From: an uncultured Saprospiraceae bacterium | GTDB lineage: Bacteria > Bacteroidota > Bacteroidia > Chitinophagales > Saprospiraceae | Length of the DNA: 64,000 bases | Direction: 5' to 3' | Assembly (NCBI GenBank): GCA_937951615.1 | Contig: CALFBH010000004.1 | Location: forward strand, 127,228-191,227 | In this document: piece by piece, positions 8,670-17,400 of the stretch | How positions within the stretch are numbered: the first letter of the stretch is position 1 | Layout of the letters: each line of letters begins with the position of its first letter | Notes under the pieces: model-generated | What the model was told of the DNA's origin: nothing | What the model saw: the letters and a program-made list of their open reading frames with translations, nothing else | Database searches by the model: none | Made by a program: the position numbers and the translations under genes

Positions 8670-9773
8670 ATGAAAAAAAGGAAACATCCAATGACTATAA
8701 AAGGTTGGCTAATATTATTATTTGCAGGATTGAGCATCCAAATCACTGCACAAATTTCTTCCGATTTTATTCCTTACCGAAAAGGAGATAAATGGGGGTT
8801 TTGCGACAAGGCTAAAAAAATGATTGTCCAACCCCGCTATCAGCAAATCGGCTATTTCTCTGACTTTATGGTTGGAGTAAAAGAAAAAGGAAAATGGGGC
8901 TTTATCAGCAAAACAGGCAAGGAAATTATTCCCTGTATGTACGACAGAATTTCTGCCTTCGATGAAGGTATTGCTGCTGTCTATACACGGGGCGAATGGG
9001 GATTTATCAACCTCAAAAATGAACTGATCTCCCACCGTCTTGAAAACGTACACCGAGACGCACTTCACAACCTCATAGAAGAAGGGCTAGTTCCAGTAAA
9101 AATCAAAGGAAAATGGGGCTACATCACGCCCAAAGGAGTTGAAACCATACGCTGTAAATACGAGATTGTTTTTCCTTTCTCAGAAGGCAGAGCAGCCGTA
9201 AAAACTGGAAATAAATGGGGATATATCGACCCCGATGGCTATATGCTTATCCATCCCGAATTTGATTATGCCGGAAAGTTTAAAGACGGACTCGCCCGTG
9301 TAGAAATCAATGGAAAATGGGGCTACATCAACAGAGAAGGCGAATGGATCATTCAGCCCAAATATGATAATGCACTGGATTTTGAAGACGAAATTGCCTG
9401 TGTATCTCTCAATGACAAATGGGGCTTCATCAATCGAAGTGGGCGATATATTATCCGTCCAACTTATTCAGATGCACTGTCATTCACTGAAGGTGTAGCA
9501 TTTGTACGAACCAAACGCGGAAAAATATTGTTCATTAATACCGATAAAAAAGCCATTATTTCCGGAAACTTTAAGGATGGCGGCAGTTTTAAAGAAGGGC
9601 TCGCCCCAGCACAATTAGGAAATTATTGGGGATTTTTAGACCAAAACGGACGTTTTGCCGTCTATTGTAAGTACGATCGTGTACAGCCTTTCCAAAATGG
9701 CTTCGCCAAAGTCATGCGAAAAGGCAAATGGGGCATCGTCGATACCAGAGGACGACAGTACTGGGAAGATTAA
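8670..9773 (+). CDS. Secreted WG-repeat protein
   Basis: 367 residues. A signal peptide (WLILLFAGLSIQITAQ) is followed by about ten WG repeats of roughly 30-35 residues. Each is marked by KGKWGF/Y-I followed by a P-x-Y/F-D turn; examples are DKWGFCDK, GKWGFISKTGK, GEWGFINLK, NKWGYIDPDG and NYWGFLDQNG. One unit (around GKILFINTDKK) has lost the WG pair. WG repeats are common in secreted or periplasmic Bacteroidota proteins, where they are thought to bind partners, but no biochemical role is established. No T9SS C-terminal domain follows the last repeat. Confidence 0.9.
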   Translation: MKKRKHPMTIKGWLILLFAGLSIQITAQISSDFIPYRKGDKWGFCDKAKKMIVQPRYQQIGYFSDFMVGVKEKGKWGFISKTGKEIIPCMYDRISAFDEGIAAVYTRGEWGFINLKNELISHRLENVHRDALHNLIEEGLVPVKIKGKWGYITPKGVETIRCKYEIVFPFSEGRAAVKTGNKWGYIDPDGYMLIHPEFDYAGKFKDGLARVEINGKWGYINREGEWIIQPKYDNALDFEDEIACVSLNDKWGFINRSGRYIIRPTYSDALSFTEGVAFVRTKRGKILFINTDKKAIISGNFKDGGSFKEGLAPAQLGNYWGFLDQNGRFAVYCKYDRVQPFQNGFAKVMRKGKWGIVDTRGRQYWED

Positions 9774-9888
9774 ATTTCGCATTAATCATAAGTCATTTAT
9801 ATTTCTTATAGAATGACTAAAGTTCCATTACCAAATCCATTGCTTATTAAACTTTTGAATTTTGCGTTTGAATTTGAATTTATACAAT

Positions 9889-10560
9889 ATGAAAAACATA
9901 CTACTTCTACTCACTATCCTAATGTGCTGCTTTTCCTGTCATCGCAATTGCGTGACCAAAGCACCAAACAAAAAAGGCAGTCAAAACATTAGCGACTTAT
10001 TTAAGGCAAAAATAGATGACAAGGCGATGAATTTCAACATCAGCGTTCATGTTGTTTATGATCGCACTAAGCCGCCCATGTCTTCCATCAGTGCCGACAT
10101 TGAGCGATCTGTACAAGAAGCCAATAGCTTTTCCCCTAAAATGCAGTTTTCAGTGGTCTCTTCTCAATATGTAAAAAACAAGGCAATACTCGCTGATATT
10201 CGCCAAAACAAGAAAAAAGAAAGCAGCCTCTGCGATGGAGAAGACATCAGCAACACCATCAATATGTATATTGTCAGAAGCACCAATGACCTGGAAGGCT
10301 ACGCCCCTGTGCTTGCCAATAATTTTGAAGAATATGTCGATCTGCCTGATATGAATCGGGTATTTGTCAGCTATAAAGGCTTGTCTGATGGCGCAGTTTT
10401 AGTCCACGAACTAGGACACTTTTTCGGCTTAGGACATGTCAATGGTTGTAGAAACTATATGAGTTATAATTGTTACCGCGATACTTTTACCCCAGAACAG
10501 TTAGACACGATTCTTCGTTTTGCAAAGGTTTATCGCTCTTACCTTCAAGTTCCAACATAA
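9889..10560 (+). CDS. Metzincin-type zinc metalloprotease, lipoprotein
   Basis: 223 residues from ATG 9889; a TTG-started extension from 9862 only reads a TTTGAATTTG repeat. The N-terminus MKNILLLLTILMCCFSC is a lipoprotein signal. The zinc motif HELGHFFGLGH (HExxHxxGxxH) is followed by a Met-turn, CRNYMSYN, which places it with metzincins such as matrixin or pappalysin-like (M43) proteases. The protein is short, with little beyond the catalytic domain, and acts outside the cytoplasm. Its stop overlaps the start of the next small gene (TAATG), so the two are translated together. Confidence 0.85.
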   Translation: MKNILLLLTILMCCFSCHRNCVTKAPNKKGSQNISDLFKAKIDDKAMNFNISVHVVYDRTKPPMSSISADIERSVQEANSFSPKMQFSVVSSQYVKNKAILADIRQNKKKESSLCDGEDISNTINMYIVRSTNDLEGYAPVLANNFEEYVDLPDMNRVFVSYKGLSDGAVLVHELGHFFGLGHVNGCRNYMSYNCYRDTFTPEQLDTILRFAKVYRSYLQVPT

Positions 10561-10793
10561 TGTCTATAGCAAAAACAGATTACCCCTTTGAGCCGCCTTT
10601 TGAATATCGTTTTGCTAAAGATGACAAAATACTCATCTACAGACAGGGCAAACTGGTTATGACCATTACAAAAGAAAAAGCCCGAAAACTAAAAAACAAA
10701 ATGGCGGGAAAATCTGAACACGAGATTCAGTTTATCCTCGCTAAAATTACCGGACAATACAAATATGGGAACGAAAAGCAAAACAAGGACTAA
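10560..10793 (+). CDS. Small hypothetical protein coupled to the metalloprotease
   Basis: 77 residues. The ATG overlaps the protease stop codon (TAATG), so I start the gene here and not at the in-frame upstream codon at 10470. The protein is cytoplasmic by appearance, rich in Lys, and begins MSIAKTDYPFEPPFEYRFAKDDKILIYRQGK. I do not recognise a family. Translational coupling suggests a role tied to the protease, for example as an inhibitor or chaperone, but nothing in the sequence shows it. Confidence 0.65.
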   Translation: MSIAKTDYPFEPPFEYRFAKDDKILIYRQGKLVMTITKEKARKLKNKMAGKSEHEIQFILAKITGQYKYGNEKQNKD

Positions 10794-10819
10794 GTAGATC
10801 ATCGACCTAAAACTAAAAA

Positions 10820-10843
10820 CAGCGTCTTATGCCTAAGACGCTG
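10820..10843 (+). terminator. Hairpin after the protease operon
   Basis: A perfect 10-bp stem CAGCGTCTTA / TAAGACGCTG with a TGCC loop lies 27 nt after the stop. The T-tract is weak. Confidence 0.6.
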
Positions 10844-10991
10844 CTACGTTACAAAATCTGTATTACAATTCAACAATGGCGATATTTTCCCCTTGTATCT
10901 CCCACTGTCGATTCTAAAAACGCCTGTGATATACGAATATTTTAAATAGGATGTTAAGGTTTTGTTATTCACAAGTTTCAGATAAAATCAG

Positions 10992-11000
10992 TACCTTTGC
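10992..11000 (+). promoter_or_regulatory. -7 element upstream of the small membrane protein/methyltransferase operon
   Basis: TACCTTTGC fits TAnnTTTGC exactly. TTTG at 10961-10964 is too far (27 bp) for the standard spacing. The transcript would begin just before the dyad element at 11017. Confidence 0.45.
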
Positions 11001-11016
11001 GGCTTTAAATCATTTT

Positions 11017-11119
11017 CAGTCCATAGTCCACGCTCAATAGTCGATTTTCAAAAACATTTTGCTATGCAAAATGTATAATTGTTTTTCTATCGACCATGGA
11101 CTATCGACCATCGACCTAA
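11017..11119. repeat. CGACCATGGACTAT dyad element, copy 1
   Basis: The left arm (AGTCCATAGTCCACGCTCAA) is complementary in part to the right arm (CGACCATGGACTATCGACC). A central palindrome CATTTTGC-TAT-GCAAAATG lies at 11055-11073. Two longer copies lie at 21033-21180 and 60397-60540. Confidence 0.8.
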
Positions 11120-11124
11120 CTAAT

Positions 11125-11316
11125 ATGCTTGACTACACAACACTCTTATACCTCGACCCTGGCACTGGCAGCTTTATTGTCCAGATGCTAATCGCTGGAT
11201 TTCTGGCAGTAGCTTTTTATTTCAAACTCGCCCGCGACACTGTAAAAAGCTGGTTTATGGGCCTCATGGGAAAAAATGAAATAGACGAAGAAGTCAGTGA
11301 TGAAGCCGCTCAATAG
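11125..11316 (+). CDS. Small membrane protein with LDPGTGS motif
   Basis: 63 residues from ATG 11125. The in-frame extension back to 11059 only reads the dyad element, so it is rejected. MLDYTTLLYLDPGTGSFIVQMLIAGF is followed by a hydrophobic helix (VQMLIAGFLAVAFYF) and an acidic tail. Short single-helix proteins with a (Y/L)xDPGTGS motif are common in bacteria next to surface polysaccharide or methyltransferase genes; the function is unknown. The end overlaps the methyltransferase start by 17 bp, so the two are co-translated. Confidence 0.75.
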   Translation: MLDYTTLLYLDPGTGSFIVQMLIAGFLAVAFYFKLARDTVKSWFMGLMGKNEIDEEVSDEAAQ

Positions 11317-12685
11317 TTCTTTTCGCGATCCCAGTGGATTTGTTTTTCAGGAAGAAGGCAAATTACTGCGAAGTGTCCATCAATCTTATCAGCCGCATTA
11401 TGACGCCCTGATGGAGTCGGGCTTATACGATACGCTAAAGGCAAAAGGCTTGCTCATTCCACATACTGAAATTAAGTTTGATAATAAGACCTACCCACAA
11501 CGTTACCGACTATTACAGCCAGAGCGCGTTCCATTTATTTCTTATCCTTACGAATGGTCATTCAGTCAGTACAAAGATGCTGCACTCACGACCCTTGCCA
11601 TCCAGCAAAAAGCATTGGCGAAAGGTATGACCCTCAAGGATGCCAGCGCGTATAATATCCAGTTTCACAAAGGGAAAGCTGTTTTTATCGACACCCTTTC
11701 TTTTGAAAAATATGAAAAAGGCAGTCCCTGGATTGCTTATGGGCAGTTTTGTCGGCACTTCCTCGCACCGCTCGCGCTCATGGCTTATCGCGACCCCCAA
11801 CTAAGCGGCATGATGAGTCAGTATATTGATGGTATTCCACTAGGCATTGCCAGTCAGTTACTACCTTTCAAAAGTCGTTTCCGTATGCCTATACTGCTAC
11901 ACATTCATGTACATGCAGGCAGTCAGAAAAAACATGCTGGTACAGGTAAAAAAGTCGATACAAAAGGTAAATTCAGTCATGCAGCCTTTATGGGCTTATT
12001 GCAAAACCTGGAAAAAGGCATCAAAAATCTACCCCTAAAAACCAGCCGTACCGAGTGGGGCAAATACTATGAAGAAACCATCCTCAGCAAAGCATATCTG
12101 ACAAAAAAGCAAGATTTAGTCCGCGAATTTATAGCAGATTTGAAGCCGAATTTAGCTTGGGATTTGGGTGCAAATGACGGTACATTCAGCCGAATTGCTG
12201 CTGAAAAAGCTTACACCATTGCTTTTGATATTGACCACCTTGCTGTAGAATATAATTACCAGCAAGTCAGCGCAAAAGGAGAACAGAATATCCTCCCGCT
12301 TCGCCTCGACCTCACCAACCCTAGTCCCGCTATCGGTTGGAATAATGAAGAACGCGACAGCATCACACAGCGTACACAGCCCGACCTCGTGCTGGCACTC
12401 GCATTGATACACCACCTTGCCATTTCCAATAATGTACCATTAGATAAACTAGCTTCGTTTTTTGCAGGGCTTTCGCCAAATCTGGTGATTGAGTTTGTAC
12501 CAAAAGCCGACCCGCGTGTGCAAACCTTACTGGCCACTCGTGAAGATATTTTCCCTAATTATACAGAGGAAGGTTTTGAAGCGGCTTTCGCCAAACATTT
12601 TACCATTACAAAGAAAAAAGCAGTCGAAGGAACTGACCGCATACTCTACTTACTAACTCGTCGTAGCTCAAACATTCCTGTTTGA
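11300..12685 (+). CDS. NoeA-like SAM-dependent methyltransferase
   Basis: 461 residues from ATG 11300; the codon before it, GTG 11297, is also possible. The N-terminal ~270 residues are a partner domain (SGFVFQEEGKLLRSVHQSYQPHYDALMESG; LKDASAYNIQFHKGKAVFIDTLSFE) with a kinase-like NIQF/D pattern. The C-terminal part is a class I methyltransferase: motif I DLGANDGTFSRIAA, an acidic FDIDHLAVE, then PDLVLALALIHHLAISNN. This matches the NoeA/host-specificity family seen beside glycan genes. The acceptor substrate is unknown. The stop codon lies inside the first unit of an octamer repeat. Confidence 0.82.
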   Translation: MKPLNSSFRDPSGFVFQEEGKLLRSVHQSYQPHYDALMESGLYDTLKAKGLLIPHTEIKFDNKTYPQRYRLLQPERVPFISYPYEWSFSQYKDAALTTLAIQQKALAKGMTLKDASAYNIQFHKGKAVFIDTLSFEKYEKGSPWIAYGQFCRHFLAPLALMAYRDPQLSGMMSQYIDGIPLGIASQLLPFKSRFRMPILLHIHVHAGSQKKHAGTGKKVDTKGKFSHAAFMGLLQNLEKGIKNLPLKTSRTEWGKYYEETILSKAYLTKKQDLVREFIADLKPNLAWDLGANDGTFSRIAAEKAYTIAFDIDHLAVEYNYQQVSAKGEQNILPLRLDLTNPSPAIGWNNEERDSITQRTQPDLVLALALIHHLAISNNVPLDKLASFFAGLSPNLVIEFVPKADPRVQTLLATREDIFPNYTEEGFEAAFAKHFTITKKKAVEGTDRILYLLTRRSSNIPV

Positions 12686-12737
12686 ATTGTTGAATTGTTG
12701 AATTGTTGAATTGTTGAATTGTTGAATTGTTGAATTG
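12682..12737 (+). repeat. TTGAATTG octamer, seven perfect copies
   Basis: Seven uninterrupted copies of an 8-bp unit. The first copy includes the methyltransferase stop codon (TGA 12683-12685). The array is the left arm of a quasi-palindrome. Confidence 0.95.
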
Positions 12738-12815
12738 TTTTTTTGCTACGCAAAAAACAACAAACATATAACAATCAAACAATATAGCCATCCAACAATC
12801 CAACAATCCCAACAA
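12738..12815. repeat. Centre and right arm of the octamer quasi-palindrome
   Basis: A TTTTTTTGC-TAC-GCAAAAAA palindrome is followed by a C/A-rich arm (CAACAATCCAACAATCCC). This arm is imperfectly complementary to the TTGAATTG array. The element separates convergent genes and may also end transcription. Confidence 0.75.
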
Positions 12816-12868
12816 TATATATCAGTCAATCAGAATTTGGTATTTGAGTTTGAATTTGAGTTTTCCTC

Positions 12869-13981
12869 TTAATAATTCAGCCCCAAAGCCCTCAGCGTTT
12901 CAAAATCAAGATTGCCAATCGGTAGTCCATTATCTTTCTGAAACTTCACCAAAGCTGCTTTGGTTTGTTTACCCATAACATTATCAGTCGGACCGGGATC
13001 ATAGCTGCGGCTTCTCAAAGCCTCTTGTACTTCCCGAACAGTAGCAGCAGTAATTTTGTCTCCACAGATGACCTCTCGCCATTCTGTAAAACCACCTCCG
13101 CGTACCAATATTCGCTTATTTATTGTTTTGTATTCAGCTGGAATGTCAATTATTCTTGTAGAACCCGTTGATTTCAGTACTTTACGACTCCGCGTTCCAT
13201 ATTCCGCTGGCACTTCAATTTGTCTTTGCTGCGCAGGTTCTTTAATCACTCTTCGAGTCAGTGTTCCCATCTTAGCTGGCACAGGTATTTCACGGACTGT
13301 TTCAGGCGTTTTCAGCACCTTTTTTGTAATCATGGTGTATTGAGCAGGTACATCTTCCATGGTACAACACTGGTCACCATCTTCCATACTACCTACTGGG
13401 CAATTGGGAATACGACGAGTGACAGTTTCTGTTCTTGCAGGCACTTCTACCAGACACCAAACCAAGCAATCATTCGGATCAGCAGAGAGACAATTGCGGT
13501 CTGCTTTTCGTCTTACCCATTTGGTCGTAGCAGGAGAAACTTCTATCATTTCGGATTCACTTCTGTACTGCATTGGCGCACACTTCTTTCTTGTTCCGGC
13601 AGGTACAGATTCCACTTTTTCCTGTATGGTCTCATATACAGCAGGCACTTTTTCGTAACGTACTGTAGCCGGTTCCATTTCGTATTCTTCAGTAATTGTT
13701 TCGCGGGATTCAGGTATAATTTCAATACGAGTCGTAGCAGGTTTGACCTCGTATGTTTCCTGCACAGTTTCATAAGTACCAGGTATCGACTCCATTTTAG
13801 TCATAGCCGGTTTGACTAGCACCTGTTCACTCACCGTTTCATACTGATCGGCAATTAAACATTTAGCGTAGCATTTTCCTGGTTCAGCACTGGGCGGATA
13901 ATCGCCAGTTTGTGCTGTTATTAAATTTGTACTTAATAGCGTGATGGCTGCGATAAGCAGCACGAAATTGATCTTTTTCAT
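12869..13981 (-). CDS. Secreted 23-residue-repeat protein with peptidoglycan-binding domain (short paralog)
   Basis: 370 residues. A signal peptide (to ITAQ, ~24) is followed by GDYPPSAEPGKCYAKC with paired Cys. Residues 47-138 are four acidic 23-residue units of type YETVxExYExxPAxTRxExIPA. Residues 139-214 are a hinge holding WVRRKADRNCLSADPNDC and LVWC, then CCTMEDVPAQ. Residues 215-283 are three basic units (KKVLKTPETVREIPVPAK) and 284-306 a diverged last unit ending TEWREVIC. The final 64 residues are a PG_binding_1-type domain (TAATVREVQEAL ... TKAALVKFQKDNGLPIG). I know no function for the repeat. The layout suggests a periplasmic or surface fibre anchored to peptidoglycan. It shares ancestry with its upstream neighbour. 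Confidence 0.88.
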   Translation of the reverse strand: MKKINFVLLIAAITLLSTNLITAQTGDYPPSAEPGKCYAKCLIADQYETVSEQVLVKPAMTKMESIPGTYETVQETYEVKPATTRIEIIPESRETITEEYEMEPATVRYEKVPAVYETIQEKVESVPAGTRKKCAPMQYRSESEMIEVSPATTKWVRRKADRNCLSADPNDCLVWCLVEVPARTETVTRRIPNCPVGSMEDGDQCCTMEDVPAQYTMITKKVLKTPETVREIPVPAKMGTLTRRVIKEPAQQRQIEVPAEYGTRSRKVLKSTGSTRIIDIPAEYKTINKRILVRGGGFTEWREVICGDKITAATVREVQEALRSRSYDPGPTDNVMGKQTKAALVKFQKDNGLPIGNLDFETLRALGLNY

Positions 13982-14252
13982 AAATCTAAATTTATTTAAA
14001 ATTATTAAAAAAATCCATCCCTTCTTGTTTGTCTAATTTTTCCGTCTTACCAAGTTTGTTTTAGGGGTTTAGCCTTTATCAGGGGTTTAGATTTGTAAAT
14101 AATTGACTGCTAAGAAAAGTAATGCTGGGATTCCCCACCAATCACCAGTTACCAATTACTAATCACCAATCAACCAATCACCAATTACCAATTACCAGTC
14201 ACCAGTTACTAATCACCAATCACCAAATTCCAATTGACCAATGTCCAAAGAA
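13982..14252. other. Spacer with CA-rich microrepeat
   Basis: Spacer upstream of the short paralog. Positions 14135-14243 hold a dense run of CACCAATCACC/AATTACCAG words. The rest is AT-rich. I see no clear promoter box for the short paralog. Confidence 0.6.
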
Positions 14253-14286
14253 AAGACCCGAAAAATCCTAAAACTTTCCGGGTCTT
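14253..14286 (-). terminator. Terminator-like hairpin downstream of the long paralog
   Basis: AAGACCCG / CGGGTCTT forms an 8-bp stem with an 18-nt loop. T-rich sequence follows on either strand. Confidence 0.6.
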
Positions 14287-14365
14287 GTTATTTTTATAGT
14301 TGATGATATACCTGCCAGTATATTAAAAGTTCAACTAATTTTTTCCTTCATTTTTTTAATTCGAG

Positions 14366-14409
14366 TAAATAGAGTCCCCGCACCCGCAGGTGCGGGGACA
14401 AACTATTTA
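14366..14409 (-). terminator. Long GC-rich hairpin directly after the long paralog
   Basis: An inner 11-bp perfect stem GTCCCCGCACC / GGTGCGGGGAC with a CGCA loop is extended by an outer TAAATAG / CTATTTA stem. The position 38 nt after the stop codon fits an RNA-stabilising or terminating structure. It lacks a T-run on the minus strand. Confidence 0.65.
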
Positions 14410-14446
14410 GTCTCTTAATGCTACCGAACAGGTAGAATTAACGGTA

Positions 14447-17400
14447 TTAATAGTTTAAGCCCAAGGCTCTCAGTGTTTCGAAGTCTAAGTTTCCGATAGG
14501 AAGACCTTTGTCTTTCTGGAACTTCACAAGAGCAGCTTTTGTGCGTGCACCCATGATGTTATCAGATGGACCTGGATCATAACCAAGATTTCTCAAAGCA
14601 CTTTGTACCTGACGAACTGTAGCAGCAGTAACATCAGCAGGGCATATAACTTCTCTCCACTCAGTAAAGCCACCTTGTTCTACCAGAATACGTTTTGTAA
14701 CGGTTCTGTACTCAGCCGGTATTTCTATCGTACGAGTTGAAGCAGGTGTTTTTAATACTTTACGAGTTGTTGAACCAGTTTGACCTGGAATAGCTATATC
14801 GCGCGTTGTAGCAGGTGCCTTCAATACTCTACGTGTACGAGTCGCTGTTTGACCAGGAATCGCAACTTCACGAGTTGTTGCAGGTGTAACCAGTTTTCTA
14901 ACGGTACGAGTACCATATTGAGCTGGAATAGCTATTTCACGAGTTGTTGCAGGTGTTTTCAAAACTCTACGTGTACGAGTCGCTGTTTGACCAGGAATCG
15001 CTACCTCACGGGTAGAAGCAGGGCTTTTCAACACTTTGCGTGTACGACTAGCTGTTTGACCAGGAATCGCAACAGAACGAGTTGAAGCAGGAGCCGTCAT
15101 AACTTTACGAGTACGAGTTCCCATTTGAGCAGGAATCGCAATCTCACGAGTTGATGCAGGAGCCTTCAATACTCTACGAGTACGAGTCGCTGTTTGACCA
15201 GGAATCGTAACTTCACGAGTTGTTGCAGGCGTCTTCAATACTCTACGTGTACGAGTCGCTGTTTGACCAGGAATCGCAACTTCACGAGTTTGAGCAGGCG
15301 TCTTCATTACTCTACGAGTACGAGTTGCTGTTTGACCAGGAACCGCTACTTCACGAGTAGATGCAGGTGTCTTCAACACTTTACGTGTACGAGTTCCCAT
15401 TTGAGCAGGAATCGCAATCTCACGAGTTGTTGCAGGTGTTTTCAACACTTTGCGCGTAATCGTAGAAGTTGTGCCAGGAATGGCTACTTCACGAGTCGTT
15501 GCAGGCGTTTTCAACACTTTACGGCTAATCGTTGAAGTTGTGCCAGGAATGGCTACTTCACGAGTAGATGCAGGTGTCTTCAACACTTTGCGCGTAATCG
15601 TGGAAGATGTGCCAGGAATGGCTACTTCACGAGTAGATGCAGGTGTCTTCAACACTTTGCGTGTACGAGTTCCCATTTTTGCAGGAATAGTTACTTCACG
15701 AGTTGTTGCAGGTGTTTTCAACACTCTGCGCGTGATAGTAGAAGTTGTACCAGGAATTGCAATTTCGCGAGTCGTTGCAGGTGTTTTCAACACTTTCTTG
15801 GATACAGTCTCATATCTTGCAGGAACTTCAACTGTACGAGTTGTTGCAGGTGTTTTCAACACACGGCGCGTAATCGTAGAAGATGTACCAGGAGTGGCAA
15901 TCTCACGAGTCGTTGCAGGTGTTTTCAACACTTTGCGCGTACGAGTACCATATTGTGCAGGTACATCAATAGTACGTACACAACCACCGTCTCCAGTAGA
16001 AGAACCACCAGCACAGCCACTAGGGATACGCTTAGTGATTGTCTGAGAAACAGCAGGAACTTCTACTAGACACCAAACGAGACAATCGTTAGGATCAGCA
16101 GAAAGACAGTTACGATCGGCTTTTCTTCTTACCCACTTAGTAGTGGCAGGAGAAGTTTCGATAGTTTCAGTAACAGTCTCGTAGCTCATAGGAATAGCCT
16201 CCAAGCGAGTAGTCGCAGGAGAAATTTCGTACTGCTCAGATACAGTTTCGTAAGTCGCAGGAATTACTTCGATGCGCGTACCAGCGTCGCCATTATCCAC
16301 AGTTTCAGAAACAGTTTCGTAAGTTGCAGGAATGACTTCTAAACGAGTAGAAGCTTCAGCAACAAGAACTTGCTCTGTAATTGTTTCGTAAGTTGCAGGA
16401 ATTACTTCCAAACGACTTGCAGCGTCACCGTTATCCACAGTTTCAGAAACTGTTTCATACGTTGCAGGAATTACTTCGATACGAGTACCAGCATCACCAT
16501 TATCAACAGTTTCAGTAACTGTCTCATAGGTTGCAGGAATAATTTCGATGCGTGTAGATGCAGCTTCGATTTCGTAAGTTTCCGTAACTGTTTCATACGT
16601 TGCAGGAATTACTTCCAAACGAGTAGCAGCGTCACCGTTATCCACAGTTTCAGAAACTGTTTCATACGTTGCAGGAATTACTTCGATACGAGTACTAGCA
16701 TCACCATTATCAACAGTTTCAGTAACTGTCTCATAGGTTGCAGGAACTACTTCGATACGTGTACCAGCATCACCATTATCAACAGTTTCAGTAACTGTCT
16801 CAAATGTCGCAGGAATTACTTCGATGCGAGTTGAAGCTGGAGAAATCTCATACGTCTCTGTAACAGTCTCATAAGTAGCAGGAACAACTTCTAAACGAGT
16901 AGAAGGAGCAACTGACTCATAAGTTTCTGTAACAGTTTCGTACTGAGCAGGGATCACTTCTAAACGAGTAGAAGGAGCAACTGACTCATAAGTTTCTGTA
17001 ACAGTTTCGTAAGTAGCTGGAACAACTTCAATACGAGTAGAAGGAGCAACTGACTCATATGTTTCCGTAACGGTCTCATATTGTGCAGGAATCACCTCTA
17101 TACGAGTTGAAGCTGGAGAAATCTCATAGGTTTCTGTTTCAGTACCATACTGAGCAGGAACAACTTCTAAACGAGTAGAAGGAGCAACTGATTCGTAGGT
17201 GTCTGTTTCAGTACCATATTGAGCTGGAGTAACCTCTAAACGAGCAGAAGGAGCAACTGATTCATATGTTTCCGTAACGGTTTCATATTGTGCAGGAATT
17301 ACTTCGATGCGCGTAGAAGCTGGTGAAATTTCATATTGCTCAGTAACAGTCTCGTATTTCGCAGGAATTACTTCCACGCGAGTTGAAGGAGCAACTGATT

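Noticed and set aside
11059-11124. N-terminal extension of the small LDPGTGS protein
   Set aside because: It translates the dyad element; the ATG at 11125 gives the conserved start.
14780-16834. Several long plus-strand ORFs across the long repeat gene
   Set aside because: They are shadows of the 69-bp repeat; the minus-strand frame has the signal peptide, Cys hinge and PG-binding domain.
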